DNA from: Mycobacterium genavense ATCC 51234
GTDB taxonomy: Bacteria > Actinomycetota > Actinomycetes > Mycobacteriales > Mycobacteriaceae
Assembly (NCBI RefSeq): GCF_000526915.1
Contig: NZ_JAGZ01000001.1
Span: 620,001 to 684,000 of the forward strand
Length of the DNA stretch: 64,000 nucleotides
Reading direction: 5' to 3'
Below the pieces are notes generated by a model. It saw nothing but the letters and a program-made list of their open reading frames with translations, did not search any database and was not told where the DNA came from. Position numbers and translations under genes: made by a program. Shown here piece after piece: positions 32,933-46,683 of this stretch. Each line of letters begins with the position of its first letter. Position 1 is the stretch's first letter.

Positions 32933-33543
32933 CCCAAATCCTGGACCAGGTGCGGGCGCACCTGCGCGACCACTTCGCGACGACAGGGCAGTGGGGCGAA
33001 CCCGATTCGGCGAGCGTGACGTTCCTGGGCACCGAGCCCATGGAGGTGCTGCGCTTCCGCGCGAAAGACGGTTTGGTGCAATACGTGTCGCTGGGGTGCG
33101 CACGCCACCCGATGGGCGACTTGACCGAGATCGTCGTCGACCCGCAGCGTGGGCCGCGCGCCGAAATCACACTCTGTCTGCGAGATCCCGGGCCGGCCAC
33201 CGGAATTGCCCGCAGCCTGGCGGTACTGGCGACCTCGCCGGCCGTCGACGGGGTTGTGCTCGTTCCCGACGCGTTGATCGATCTCGGCGCGCCGCTGTGG
33301 GAGTGGGCCTCCACAAGACCGTGGCGGGTGCCCTGCACGGCCGTGCTGTTGGGCCGCAGCGACATCGCCGATCTGCCGCTGGAACCGCCACGCGACCCGG
33401 TGACCTTTCTGTCGGCGACGCCGATCACCGCGACCGAGGCGGCGTGGGTGCGGCTCAAGGGCGCCGAGGCCATGCGCCAGGCCTGGCACAGCGACGGCAT
33501 CGACGTGATGGACCTGAATCGTCGTGCGGCACAACCGAATTGA
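32929..33543 (+). CDS. Suppressor-of-fused (SUFU) domain-like protein
   Basis: A 204-aa soluble protein. The layout ([20 protein letters not shown], then [26 protein letters not shown], and a long segment ending [18 protein letters not shown]) resembles bacterial suppressor-of-fused family proteins, whose molecular role is unknown; some occur as immunity-like or partner proteins. GTG 32929 overlaps the sugC stop (GTGA), so it is the fifth gene of the trehalose-uptake operon here. I do not recall a gene at this position in M. tuberculosis, where sugC is followed by corA. Converges on corA after 18 bases. Family assignment is moderate; function is open. Confidence 0.62.
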   Translation: MTQILDQVRAHLRDHFATTGQWGEPDSASVTFLGTEPMEVLRFRAKDGLVQYVSLGCARHPMGDLTEIVVDPQRGPRAEITLCLRDPGPATGIARSLAVLATSPAVDGVVLVPDALIDLGAPLWEWASTRPWRVPCTAVLLGRSDIADLPLEPPRDPVTFLSATPITATEAAWVRLKGAEAMRQAWHSDGIDVMDLNRRAAQPN

Positions 33544-33561
33544 GATCGAGCCGACAGCGGG

Positions 33562-34656
33562 CTAAAGCCAGTTGTTCCTGCGGAATTGGAAGTACAGGTG
33601 CAGGCAAAAGGCGACCATGACGCTGACCACCGCCGGGTAGCCCCAGTGCCACTTCAGCTCGGGCATGAACTCGAAGTTCATGCCGTAGATGCCGGCGAAC
33701 ATGGTGGGCACGGCGACGATACCCGCCCAGGCCGATATCTTGCGCATGTCGCTGTTCTGCTGCATGCCGACCCGGGCCAGCGCCGCCTGTATCAGCGAGT
33801 TAAGCATGTCGTCGTAGCCGGCGATCTGGTCGGCGGCCTCGGAGTGGTGATCGCCGACGTCGCGCATGTAGCGCCGCACTTCCTTGGAGATCACGTCCTT
33901 GTTCTCCACCTGGATGCGGTGGAATGCGTTGGACAGCGGGTTGACGCAGCGGCGTAGCTCGACGACCTCACGCTTGAGCATGTAGATCGGTTCGACGTCG
34001 AGCCCGCGGCCCGGCGCGAACGCGACCTCCTCGATGCTGTCGATGTCGGCTTCCATCAGCCGGGTCACCTCGAGGTAGTGGTCCACGACGTGGTCGGCGA
34101 TCGCGTGCATCACCGCGAAGGGGCCCAGCATCAGCTGTTCGCCCTCGGCTTCCATCTGCTTGCGCACGTCGGCCAGCCCGCTGTGTTCGCCGTGGCGGAC
34201 CGTGACCACGAAGTCCTTGCCGACGAAGACCATCACCTCACCGCTCTGCACGATCTCGCGCGCGAGCGCGACCGATTCGTGCGGGACATACTGGACCGTC
34301 TTGAGCACCAGCACCAGCGTGTCGTCGTAGCGTTCCAGCTTGGGTCGCTGGTGTGCGCACACCGCGTCTTCGACGGCCAACGCGTGCAGCCCGAAAACGT
34401 CGGCGACTTCCTTCATTTGGACCTCGTCGGGCTCGTGCAGGCCGACCCAGACGAACGCCTCATGCCCCAGCATCTCGATCTGGTGCACCTTGCTACACGC
34501 GGCCGTGTAGCTGAACTTGCCGGGCAGCCGGTGGCCGGCGACATACACCCCGCAGTCGACCAGGGCCTCGTGGGGCTCGGGGTGTTCGATTTCGGGACGC
34601 GGCTCGTGCGCGATCGTGCGTAGCGCCTCCGGCAGCGAGTCGAAAGCCTCGAACAC
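33562..34656 (-). CDS. corA: CorA-type Mg2+/Co2+ channel
   Basis: A 364-aa pentameric divalent-cation channel. The long cytoplasmic funnel domain includes [25 protein letters not shown] and the stalk helix; two C-terminal membrane helices carry the selectivity signature YGMN in [14 protein letters not shown], and the protein ends in RRNNWL. No ATG is available: GTG 34656 ([12 protein letters not shown]) is preceded by GGAGG (34663-34667) with six-base spacing, which settles the start. Divergent from mdh. Confidence 0.93.
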   Translation of the reverse strand: MFEAFDSLPEALRTIAHEPRPEIEHPEPHEALVDCGVYVAGHRLPGKFSYTAACSKVHQIEMLGHEAFVWVGLHEPDEVQMKEVADVFGLHALAVEDAVCAHQRPKLERYDDTLVLVLKTVQYVPHESVALAREIVQSGEVMVFVGKDFVVTVRHGEHSGLADVRKQMEAEGEQLMLGPFAVMHAIADHVVDHYLEVTRLMEADIDSIEEVAFAPGRGLDVEPIYMLKREVVELRRCVNPLSNAFHRIQVENKDVISKEVRRYMRDVGDHHSEAADQIAGYDDMLNSLIQAALARVGMQQNSDMRKISAWAGIVAVPTMFAGIYGMNFEFMPELKWHWGYPAVVSVMVAFCLHLYFQFRRNNWL

Positions 34657-34662
34657 CTCGAA

Positions 34663-34667
34663 CCTCC
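34663..34667 (-). promoter_or_regulatory. Ribosome binding site that sets the corA GTG start
   Basis: GGAGG on the minus strand, six bases before GTG 34656. The open frame runs about 80 codons further upstream without another comparable site. Confidence 0.7.
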
Positions 34668-34867
34668 AATCCCGGCGCAGGTGTGGCAGAGCGGTGCTCA
34701 ATGCTACGCGTACAGCTAAAACGCCGGATGAAACGGCGCGCGATGGCCACGCTTGCGCGACGGGCGACCCCGACCTCGCGGCAGCGTCGGACCGGAGGTT
34801 TCCGGCTAGCAACGGTGCGCTAGTTTCGACCCGAAGCAAAACGCCTCTCCATAAGGAGCCATTCGAC

Positions 34868-35857
34868 GTGAGCGCAACTCCTCTGAAGGTCGCCGTCACC
34901 GGTGCCGCCGGTCAGATCGGCTACAGCCTGTTGTTCCGCCTGGCCAGCGGCTCCCTGCTGGGGCCCGACCGCCCGATCGAACTGCGGCTGCTCGAGATCG
35001 AGCCCGCGCTCAAGGCGCTCGAGGGCGTGGTGATGGAGCTCGACGACTGCGCGTTTCCGCTGCTGTCCGGCGTCGCGATCGGGGCGGACGCCAACAAGAT
35101 CTTCGACGGCGTGAACCTGGCCCTGCTGGTCGGTGCGCGGCCGCGCGGCCCGGGCATGGAGCGCAGCGATCTGCTGGAGGCCAACGGTGCGATCTTCACC
35201 GCGCAGGGCAAGGCGCTGAACTCCGTTGCCGCCGACGACGTCCGCATCGGCGTGACCGGTAACCCGGCCAACACCAACGCGCTGATCGCGCTCAGCAACG
35301 CCCCCGACATCCCCAAGGAGCGGTTCTCGGCGCTGACCCGCCTGGACCACAACCGTGCCATCTCGCAGCTGGCCCGCAAGACCGGTGCCCCGGTCACCGA
35401 CATCAAGAAGATGACGATCTGGGGCAACCACTCGGCCACCCAGTACCCGGACATCTTCCACGCCGAGGTCGGCGGCCGCAACGCCGCCGAGGTCGTCAAC
35501 GACCAGAACTGGATCGAGAACGACTTCATCCCGACCGTCGCCAAGCGCGGTGCGGCCATCATCGACGCGCGGGGCGCCTCGTCGGCCGCCTCGGCGGCCT
35601 CGGCCACCGTCGACGCCGCCCGCTCCTGGCTGCTGGGCACCCCGGACGGTGACTGGGTGTCGATGGCCGTCTACTCCGACGGCTCCTACGGCGTGCCGGA
35701 GGGCATCGTGTCGTCGTTCCCGGTGACCACCTCCGGCGGCAACTGGTCGATCGTGCAGGGGCTGGAGCTCGACGAGTTCTCCCGCGGCCGGATCGACAAG
35801 AGCACCGCCGAGTTGGTTGCCGAGCGCGCCGCGGTCACCGAGCTGAAGCTGATCTGA
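34868..35857 (+). CDS. mdh: Malate dehydrogenase
   Basis: NAD-dependent oxidation of malate to oxaloacetate in the TCA cycle. The 329-aa product has the Rossmann [17 protein letters not shown], substrate-loop arginines in [34 protein letters not shown] and the active-site His in [12 protein letters not shown]. This is the cytosolic/thermophile-like MDH type common in actinobacteria. GTG 34868 has AAGGAG nine bases upstream. Next to it is a malic enzyme, so the two malate-consuming enzymes are adjacent, but that gene is interrupted. Confidence 0.96.
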   Translation: MSATPLKVAVTGAAGQIGYSLLFRLASGSLLGPDRPIELRLLEIEPALKALEGVVMELDDCAFPLLSGVAIGADANKIFDGVNLALLVGARPRGPGMERSDLLEANGAIFTAQGKALNSVAADDVRIGVTGNPANTNALIALSNAPDIPKERFSALTRLDHNRAISQLARKTGAPVTDIKKMTIWGNHSATQYPDIFHAEVGGRNAAEVVNDQNWIENDFIPTVAKRGAAIIDARGASSAASAASATVDAARSWLLGTPDGDWVSMAVYSDGSYGVPEGIVSSFPVTTSGGNWSIVQGLELDEFSRGRIDKSTAELVAERAAVTELKLI

Positions 35858-35888
35858 CTGGAGTGTGACCCAGTCGATAGGGCTACTA

Positions 35889-37085
35889 ATGAGTAGTCAG
35901 TACCCTGAGCGCGTGTCCGAAATCGTGCCACCACAGATCGTCATCGGGGACGACGAGATCTTCGAGGCCCATGTCGGTGGGAAGCTTTCGGTCGAGATGA
36001 AGGCCCCGCTGGACACGCAGCGCGCGTTGTCGATCGCCTACACGCCGGGTGTCGCACAGGTCAGTCGGGCCAGCGCCGCCGACCACACCCTGGCCGACCG
36101 CTACACGTGGGCGAACCGGCTGGTGGCCGTCGTCAGCGACGGCAGCGCCGTGCTCGGTCTCGGCGACATCGGACCGGCGGCGGCGCTGCCGGTGATGGAG
36201 GGCAAGAGCGCGCTGTTCAAACAGTTCGCCAACCTCGACGCGATCCCGATCGTGCTGGACACCAAGAATCCCGACGAGATCGTCGAAACCCTGGTGCGGC
36301 TGCGGCCCACGTTCGGCGCGGTGAACCTCGAGGACATCTCCGCGCCGCGCTGCTTCGAGATCGAACGACGGGTCATCGAGGCGCTGGACTGCCCGGTCAT
36401 GCACGACGATCAGCACGGCATTGCGATCGTGGTGCTGGCCGCGCTGATGGGCGCCGCCAAGTTGCTCGGCCGCGACATGGGCTCGCTGCGGGTGGTGGTC
36501 TCGGGCGCCGGGGCGGCAGGCGTCGCGTGCTCGAAACTCCTTCTCGCAATGGGGGTTTCGGACATCACCGTGCTCGACTCACGCGGCATCCTGCACACCG
36601 GGCGCGACGACATGAACACCGTCAAGACCGAGCTGGCCCGCGAGAGTAACCCCCGCGGTCTGGCCGGTAGCATGGTGGAAGCGCTCAAGGAAGCCGACGT
36701 GTTTCTCGGGGTGTCGGCCGGCGTGGTGCCCGAGGAGCTGATCGCCACGATGGCCCCCGATTGCATCGTGTTCGCGCTGTCCAACCCCGACCCGGAGATC
36801 CACCCCGACCTCGCGGCCAAGTACGCCGCCGTGGTGGCCACCGGCCGCAGCGATTTCCCGAACTAGATCAACAATGTGCTGGCCTTCCCCAGGGTGTTCC
36901 GCGGCGCGCTGGATGCCGGGGCGCGACGGATCACCGAGACGATGATGGTGGCCGCCGCCGAGGCGATCTTCTCCGTCGTCAGCGACGACCTCGCGGCCGA
37001 CCGGATCGTGCCGAGCCCGCTGGACCCGGGTGTCGGTGAGGCGGTGGCGCGAGCCGTGGCGCGGGCGGCAGACCCCTCGGAGTGA
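35889..37085 (+). pseudogene. NAD(P)-dependent malic enzyme interrupted by an in-frame TAG
   Basis: Short bacterial-type malic enzyme (malate to pyruvate plus CO2) without a phosphotransacetylase domain, about 398 codons. Recognisable are the catalytic tyrosine region YTPGVAQVSR, LDTKNPDE, LEDISAPRCFEIE, DDQHG, the Rossmann GAGAAGVACS and ALSNPDPE. After GRSDFPN the codon is TAG (36864-36866); translation in the same frame resumes INNVLAFPRVFRGALDAGA and runs to TGA 37083-37085. Relatives have glutamine here (FPNQINN), so CAG to TAG is a one-base change. It cuts off the Asn-Asn pair that contacts malate. DDQHGIAI (usually T for I) and FPRVF (usually G for R) are two more odd residues. Start could be ATG 35889, GTG 35865 or GTG 35913. 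Overlaps the lpqZ start. Confidence 0.85.
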
Positions 37086-37954
37086 GTATCGGCAAGCTCG
37101 CGGCGCTGTTGTCCGCCGTCGTGCTCGCTGGCTGGCTCGTCGCCGGCTGTTCGGCCGGTACCGGTGATGAAACGCCTGGCCTGGTGGTCGGTTCGAAGCA
37201 CGACCCCACCTCGCGGCTGCTGGCCGGCGTCTACCTCGCCGCGCTGCGGTCCTACGGTTTCGCCGCCCGCGCCGAGACCGTCGACGATCCGCTGGCGCGG
37301 CTGGACTCGGGCGCCGTTACCGTCACGCCCGCGTTCACCGGCCAGACGCTGCAGGCCCTGCAGCCCGACGCGACGGCGATCTCCGACGCGCAGGTCTACC
37401 GCGCGATGGTGTCGGCACTGCCCGAGGGCGTCGCCGCGGGCGACTACACCACCGCCGCCGAGGACAAGCCCGTGCTGCTGGTGACGCAACCCACCGCCAA
37501 GGCCTGGGGCAGTCAGGACCGCAGCGCGGAGCTGTCCGCGCTGCCAAAGCACTGCGACGGCCTGGTCGTCGGGATAGTGGCCGGGCACTGGGCGCCGTCG
37601 GTGATCGGCGGGTGCAAGCTGCCCACGCCGCGTGAATTCTCAGATGGCACAACGATGTTCGCGGCAGTACGGGGCGGGCAGCTGACCGCGGGGTGGACCA
37701 CCACCGCTGACCCGGCCATCCCGGGGGACCTGGTGGCGCTGGCCGACGGCAAACCCGCGCTGATCCGCGCGGAGAACGTGGTGCCGCTGTATCGGCGCAA
37801 TGCACTGACGGATCGGCAGGTGTTGGCGATCAACGAGGTGGCCGGCGTGCTGGACACCTCGGCGCTGGCCGACATGCGCCGCCAAGTGGCCGGCGGCGCC
37901 GACGCGGTGGCGGTCGCCGGCGGCTGGCTCGCCGAACACCCGCTCGGGCGCTGA
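37082..37954 (+). CDS. lpqZ: Substrate-binding lipoprotein LpqZ
   Basis: A 290-aa lipoprotein with a signal peptide (KLAALLSAVVLAGWLVAGC) and lipobox VAGC at about residue 23, then an OpuAC/QAT-type periplasmic-binding fold (LVVGSKHDPTSRLLAGVYLA, TVTPAFTGQTLQAL). That family binds quaternary ammonium or similar small solutes, but no permease or ATPase is nearby, so the partner is unknown. GTG 37082 overlaps the malic enzyme stop by four bases, a link that makes sense only if ribosomes once reached that stop. Confidence 0.87.
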   Translation: MSIGKLAALLSAVVLAGWLVAGCSAGTGDETPGLVVGSKHDPTSRLLAGVYLAALRSYGFAARAETVDDPLARLDSGAVTVTPAFTGQTLQALQPDATAISDAQVYRAMVSALPEGVAAGDYTTAAEDKPVLLVTQPTAKAWGSQDRSAELSALPKHCDGLVVGIVAGHWAPSVIGGCKLPTPREFSDGTTMFAAVRGGQLTAGWTTTADPAIPGDLVALADGKPALIRAENVVPLYRRNALTDRQVLAINEVAGVLDTSALADMRRQVAGGADAVAVAGGWLAEHPLGR

Positions 37955-37958
37955 GGGT

Positions 37959-38789
37959 CTACTTCTTGCGCGGCACGACCCGACGCGTGACGGGTGCGAA
38001 CAGCCGCTGATAGCCCGAGCCGGTCAGCCGCACCAGGGCGTCGAGAATCTTGGCGTCGGTGCCGACCAGCACCCGGGCCTTGTTCTTGCGAACGCCCTCC
38101 AAGATCACTCGCGCTGCCTTCTCCGGGGTGGTGCTGGCCATCTTCTTGTCGAACGCTTTGGCCAATTCGGCCGCGTCGAGTCCTTCGGCGGCGGTGGCGT
38201 TGCGCGCGATCCCGGTCTTGATGCCGCCCGGATGCACGGTGGTGACCTTCACCGGATGCCCGGCCACCCACATCTCCTGGCGCAGCGCCTCGGTGAAGCC
38301 CCGCACCGCGAATTTGGCCGCGTTGTACGCGCCCTGGCTCGGCACGGAGAACAACCCGAACACGCTGGAGATGTTGACGACGTGGCCGTCGCCGGAGGCG
38401 ATCAGGTGGGGCAGAAAAGCCTTGGTGCCGTTGACAACTCCCCAGAAGTCGACATCCATCACCCGCTCGATGTCCTTGAACTGGCTGACCTCGATGTCGC
38501 CGGTGAAGGCGATGCCGGCGTTGTTGTAGATCTGGTTGACCTTGCCGAAGTGGTCGTTGACCTCGTCGGCGTAGGCCAGGAAGGCCTCGCGCTCGGTGAC
38601 GTCGAGTCGGTCGGCTTTGACCGGCGCGCCGATGGCCTTCAGCTGTTCTTCGGTCTGCGCCAGACCCTCGGTGTTGACGTCGCTGATCGCCAGGCTGGCA
38701 CCCGCGCGGCCGAGCTCGACGGCCAGCGCCTGACCGATACCCGAGCCCGCGCCCGTGACCACCGCGACCTTGCCGGCGAAACCCTGCAT
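37959..38789 (-). CDS. Short-chain dehydrogenase/reductase (Rv1245c type), copy A
   Basis: A 276-aa classical SDR: TGAGSGIGQALA cofactor motif, NNAG, catalytic Ser in NISSVFG, and YNAAK (YxxxK). Asp in ISDVNTEG suggests NAD preference. Length equals that of Rv1245c. ATG 38789 (MQGFAGKVAV). The substrate is unknown. A close paralogue lies immediately upstream with long stretches of identical DNA, so these are tandem duplicates or are kept alike by gene conversion. Confidence 0.88.
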   Translation of the reverse strand: MQGFAGKVAVVTGAGSGIGQALAVELGRAGASLAISDVNTEGLAQTEEQLKAIGAPVKADRLDVTEREAFLAYADEVNDHFGKVNQIYNNAGIAFTGDIEVSQFKDIERVMDVDFWGVVNGTKAFLPHLIASGDGHVVNISSVFGLFSVPSQGAYNAAKFAVRGFTEALRQEMWVAGHPVKVTTVHPGGIKTGIARNATAAEGLDAAELAKAFDKKMASTTPEKAARVILEGVRKNKARVLVGTDAKILDALVRLTGSGYQRLFAPVTRRVVPRKK

Positions 38790-38877
38790 GCGCACCCTCC
38801 GTCGTGTCGGCCATTGTCTCGAGTGCCTCGAGATTACCGGTACCGGCGGTCTCGGGCAGCAGCCGGGTCGCCGAGCG

Positions 38878-39744
38878 TCAGCTCATGCGGGCCAGCAGTC
38901 GGCGCCCGGCGGTCGCCACCCGACCCACCAGGCCCGGCCCGCCGAACAGGACCTCGTGATAGCTATTGCTGGCCACCCGGACCAGCAGGTCCGCGGACTT
39001 CGCGTCGGCGCCGACCAGCACGCGGGCCTTGTTCTTGCCCACCGCCGCCAAGATGGTCTGGGCGGCCTGTTGCGGTGTCGTCTTGGCGACCTGCTGGTCG
39101 AAATTTTCCAGCATCTCGTCGTGGTCGATACCCATACCCTCGGCGACGACGGCGTTGCTGCCGAATGCGGTCTTGACGCCACCCGGGTGCACCACGGTCA
39201 CCCTCACCCGGTGGCCGGCCGCCGCCATCTCCTGGCGCAGCGCCTCGGTGAACCCGCGGACGGCGAACTTGGCCGAGACGTAGGCGACCTGGCCCGGCAG
39301 CGCCATCACCCCGAGCACGCTGGAGATGTTGACGACGTGGCCGTCCCCGGAGGCGATCAGGTGGGGCAGAAAAGCCTTGGTGCCGTTGACAACTCCCCAG
39401 AAGTCGACATCCATCACCCGCTCGATGTCCTTGAAGCCGCTGAGCTCGAGCGTGCCGATGTGGGTGAGCCCCGCGTTGTTGTAGATCTGGTTGACCTTGC
39501 CGAAGTGGTCGTTGACCTCGTCGGCGTAGGCCAGGAAGGCCTCGCGCTCGGTGACGTCGAGCCGGTCGGCTTTGACCGGCGCGCCGATGGCCTTCAGCTG
39601 TTCTTCGGTCTGCGCCAGACCCTCGCTATTGACGTCACTGATCGCCAGGCTGGCACCCGCGCGGCCGAGCTCGATGGCCAGCGCCTGACCGATGCCCGAA
39701 CCCGCGCCGGTCACGACGGCGACCCTGCCGGCGAACTTCTGCAT
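38878..39744 (-). CDS. Short-chain dehydrogenase/reductase, copy B
   Basis: A 288-aa classical SDR, paralogue of copy A: TGAGSGIGQALA, NNAG, NISSVLG and YVSAK. The first 150 residues are almost identical to copy A, while the middle (LTHIGTLELSG, GVMALPGQVAYVSAK) and the C-terminal third (FGSNAVVAEGMGIDHDEMLE) diverge, including the substrate-side loops. That pattern fits different substrates with a shared cofactor half. ATG 39744 (MQKFAGRVAV) is chosen; an in-frame ATG/GTG nine codons upstream exists. Between kgd and copy A, all on the minus strand. Confidence 0.87.
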   Translation of the reverse strand: MQKFAGRVAVVTGAGSGIGQALAIELGRAGASLAISDVNSEGLAQTEEQLKAIGAPVKADRLDVTEREAFLAYADEVNDHFGKVNQIYNNAGLTHIGTLELSGFKDIERVMDVDFWGVVNGTKAFLPHLIASGDGHVVNISSVLGVMALPGQVAYVSAKFAVRGFTEALRQEMAAAGHRVRVTVVHPGGVKTAFGSNAVVAEGMGIDHDEMLENFDQQVAKTTPQQAAQTILAAVGKNKARVLVGADAKSADLLVRVASNSYHEVLFGGPGLVGRVATAGRRLLARMS

Positions 39745-39822
39745 GTACACCCTTTCCAAAGGCCGCTCCATGCGTCGAGGTTAACCGGTTCCCACAGCCG
39801 CCCAACCGGTGAATGGTGAATC

Positions 39823-43542
<3,720 letters not shown>

Positions 43543-43720
43543 GGCCGCTGTTCGCCTCAATCCTTTTGTCCTGCAGGCTCTGTCAAGAGCTATCGCCCCG
43601 ACGCCCGCGACTCTGTGCACCTCGGTTGACGAGGTACCTCACACCCGCGGCGGACTACTACGCTTCCGCCCCATAAAGGCTAACCCTTCGCGGGTAATTC
43701 GCCAGCGTGACCACCGAGTG

Positions 43721-44500
43721 CTACCGGCCCACCTCGCGCACCGTCGGCAACACGTGCAAGGGGTTCGGCCAGCGGGGCGGCGGCGGGCCGAAAGCCTGGC
43801 GCGCATTGCGGACGATCCTCTTTCCCACGATACGGTTGCCGCCACCGCCGACCACGGCGCCGATGCCGACGGGCAGCATTTTGCCGAACATCAAAGCGCC
43901 CCGTCGCAGCGCGTACCGCTTGACGAAGAATTTGAGCATCCGGGTGTTGAGCCGCCCCAGGCTCGACAGCGGCAGCGATGCCATGCCCTCGGCCAGCCAG
44001 CCGCCGTTGGTGCGCCCCGGACCGATCAGCTCGCCGATGGCCCGCTTGCTGTCGTCGCCGACCAGGACGGCCAGCACCAGCGCGCGGCGCCGCTCGTAGT
44101 GATCGGCGGGGATGCCGTGGACGTGGGCGGTCGACAGCACGAAGATCGCGGTCGCTTCCAGGAAGAACACCGTTTCGCCGGCGCCCGCCGACATCGCGGT
44201 CAACGTCCCGATCCCGGGGAAGGTCGCCGCCGAACCCACCGCGGCCCCGCTGGCCGTCAACGCGGTCAGGTAGCGGTTTTCCAGCTTGGTGATGATCTCG
44301 GCCGGGCTGGCGCCCGGGTAGGTCCGGCGTAGCCGGGCCACCAGGGCCTCGGCGGCCGGGCCCTGGACCCGCGAACTGCGCTCGATGACCTGCGCCAATG
44401 CGCGCGTAGCTGCCTTCGGGCGACCGGGCGACGCGTTCTCGGGCGGTTGCTCGGATCGTCTCAGGGATCTGAGCCCTGACCTGTTGCGTCGCGCGCTCAT
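43721..44500 (-). CDS. Conserved membrane protein (Rv1249c type)
   Basis: A 259-aa protein of unknown function. A basic N-terminus ([15 protein letters not shown]) precedes a helix [20 protein letters not shown], then hydrophobic segments around [20 protein letters not shown] and [20 protein letters not shown], and near the C-terminus a glycine-rich helix [20 protein letters not shown]. EcsC-like proteins share this arrangement, but I would not press that. It is upstream of kgd by about 180 bases, with the likely kgd promoter between them, and divergent from the EmrB-type pump. Confidence 0.75.
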   Translation of the reverse strand: MSARRNRSGLRSLRRSEQPPENASPGRPKAATRALAQVIERSSRVQGPAAEALVARLRRTYPGASPAEIITKLENRYLTALTASGAAVGSAATFPGIGTLTAMSAGAGETVFFLEATAIFVLSTAHVHGIPADHYERRRALVLAVLVGDDSKRAIGELIGPGRTNGGWLAEGMASLPLSSLGRLNTRMLKFFVKRYALRRGALMFGKMLPVGIGAVVGGGGNRIVGKRIVRNARQAFGPPPPRWPNPLHVLPTVREVGR

Positions 44501-44738
44501 GGGTGCCTCTCTTGGCGAATGGCGTTCCTCTCAGGCTAACGCGAGTTTGCTGAACGCGGCGCAAACGCCGAGGTGCGCGCGTCTGCCCGACCGCCGGCGA
44601 CCTCCGGCCGGCCGACCCGGAATAATGCAGGCTGGACACCGCTCGAGCCGTTTGTCGGCCGCGGCTGGGGGAGTCGCTGCGTACAACACCTGCTCACGGC
44701 GACAAGCCGGTCGCCGGGCGCTGAAGCGAGGTGAGTAC

Positions 44739-46679
44739 ATGACCACGGCCACGTCCGGGTCGTCCGGGCAAGCCCGGCGCACGGGGCCGAGTCGTGCCGA
44801 TATGTCCGCGGACCAGAAGTTACTTGCCCGATCGGGGTCGCGCGGCAGCCGAAACCCGTGGCACGTGCTGTGGGCGATGATGATCGGGTTCTTCATGATC
44901 ATGGTCGACTCGACCATCGTCGCGATCGCCAACCCGACCCTCATGAGCGACTTGCGCATCGGCTACGACGCCGTGGTCTGGGTGACGAGCGCCTACCTGC
45001 TCGGTTATGCGGTGGTGTTGCTGGTGGCCGGCCGGCTCGGCGATCGATTCGGCCCGAAGAACCTCTATCTGATCGGTCTGGTGGTGTTCACCGCCGCCTC
45101 GTTGTGGTGCGGGCTGGCCGGCAGCGCCGGCATGCTGATCGCCGCTCGGGTGGTGCAGGGCATCGGTGCCGGGGTGCTCACCCCCCAGACCCTGACGGTG
45201 ATCACCCGGATCTTCCCGCCGCAGCGGCGCGGGGTGGCGGCCAGCGTGTGGGGGGCCACCGCCGGGGTCGCCAGCCTGGTGGGGCCGCTGGCCGGCGGTG
45301 TACTGGTGGACGGGCTGGGCTGGGAGTGGATCTTCTTCGTCAACTTCCCGATCGGCATCGTCGCGCTGGCGCTGGCGGTGTGGCTGGTGCCACAGCTGCC
45401 CACCCGGGCGCATCGGTTCGATCTGGTGGGCGTCTGCTTGTCCGGGGTGGGCACGTTCCTGATCGTGTTCGGTCTGCAGCAGGGCCAGTCCGCCGGATGG
45501 CAGCCGTGGATCTGGGCGACGGTCGTCGCCGGTATCGGGTTCGTCTCGGCGTTCGTCTACTGGCAGTCGGTGAACACCCAGGAGCCGCTGATCCCGTTGG
45601 ACGTGTTCACCGACCGCGATTTCAGCCTGTGCAGCCTCGGGGTCGGCATCACCTCATTCGCGGCCACGGCCTTGATGTTGCCGGTGATCTTCTATGCGCA
45701 GACCGTGTGCGGGTTGTCGCCGACCCGCTCGGCGCTGCTGATCGCGCCGATGGCGATCGCCAACGGTGTGCTCGCGCCGTTGGCCGGCCGCATCGTCGAT
45801 CGATACCACCCACGGCCGGTGCTCGGTTTCGGCTTTTCGGTGTTGGCGATCGCGCTGACTTGGTTGGCGTTCGAGATGGCCCCGGACACGCCGATCTGGC
45901 GATTGGCGGTGCCGTTCACCGCGATCGGTGTCGGCATGGCGTTTGTGTGGTCGCCGCTGACGGCCACCGCCAGCCGTAATCTGCCGCCGGAGCTGGCCGG
46001 CGCCAGCTCCGCTGTCTACAACTCGGTTCGCCAGCTCGGGGCGGTGTTCGGCAGCGCGGCGATGGCCGCGTTCATGACGTGGCGCATCGGTGCCGAGCTG
46101 CCCGACGGGTCCGAACGGGACGCGGGGGATGGCGCAATCCGGTTACAGTTGCCCGAATTCGTGCGCGAGCCCTTCTCGGTCGCGATGTCGCAGTCGGTGC
46201 TGTTACCGGCGTTCATCACGCTGTTCGGGATCGGCGCCGCCCTGTTCCTGATCGGCTTCGCACCCTCCGGCGTCGGTGCGGCGCCGCCCGACTTTGACGA
46301 TGACGATGATGACGACGACTACGTCGAAGTCATCCTGCGCCGCGAGCAGGCCGGCGAGCCGACAGCGGTGAGCGCGCCGCCCGAGGTGCTGCATACCGAC
46401 CCCGTCGAGTCGCGCCGCCGCCGCCGCGACGACCCGCCGTCGCGGCCCGAACCGATTGGTTTCGCCCACAACGGCTCTCACGTCGACCGCGAAAAACGCT
46501 TCCGACCCACCGTCGACCTGCCACCGCACTGGCACGGTCCGGCCACCCGCAGCGACCGCAGTGCGCCGTCGCCGGGGCGGCGGGTGAACGGCGCCACGCG
46601 GGGCGCGCGGGGTCCGCGCTACGGCCCGGACCCGGACGACGACGCAAGAGGTAGCGGCCGGCACTCCTCGGGTAGGTAG
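44739..46679 (+). CDS. EmrB/QacA-type MFS drug exporter with acidic C-terminal tail
   Basis: DHA2-family proton-driven exporter (Rv1250 counterpart), 646 aa, 14 predicted helices. Motif A is [11 protein letters not shown], motif C-like [31 protein letters not shown] marks helix 1. After the last helix (about residue 510) comes a tail of roughly 135 residues starting [20 protein letters not shown], then Arg/Pro-rich and disordered. ATG 44739 ([13 protein letters not shown]) has a weak GAGGTGAG upstream; the frame is open to 44385, but that part is antisense to the neighbouring gene. The substrate is not predictable. Confidence 0.9.
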   Translation: MTTATSGSSGQARRTGPSRADMSADQKLLARSGSRGSRNPWHVLWAMMIGFFMIMVDSTIVAIANPTLMSDLRIGYDAVVWVTSAYLLGYAVVLLVAGRLGDRFGPKNLYLIGLVVFTAASLWCGLAGSAGMLIAARVVQGIGAGVLTPQTLTVITRIFPPQRRGVAASVWGATAGVASLVGPLAGGVLVDGLGWEWIFFVNFPIGIVALALAVWLVPQLPTRAHRFDLVGVCLSGVGTFLIVFGLQQGQSAGWQPWIWATVVAGIGFVSAFVYWQSVNTQEPLIPLDVFTDRDFSLCSLGVGITSFAATALMLPVIFYAQTVCGLSPTRSALLIAPMAIANGVLAPLAGRIVDRYHPRPVLGFGFSVLAIALTWLAFEMAPDTPIWRLAVPFTAIGVGMAFVWSPLTATASRNLPPELAGASSAVYNSVRQLGAVFGSAAMAAFMTWRIGAELPDGSERDAGDGAIRLQLPEFVREPFSVAMSQSVLLPAFITLFGIGAALFLIGFAPSGVGAAPPDFDDDDDDDDYVEVILRREQAGEPTAVSAPPEVLHTDPVESRRRRRDDPPSRPEPIGFAHNGSHVDREKRFRPTVDLPPHWHGPATRSDRSAPSPGRRVNGATRGARGPRYGPDPDDDARGSGRHSSGR

Positions 46680-46683
46680 CCGC

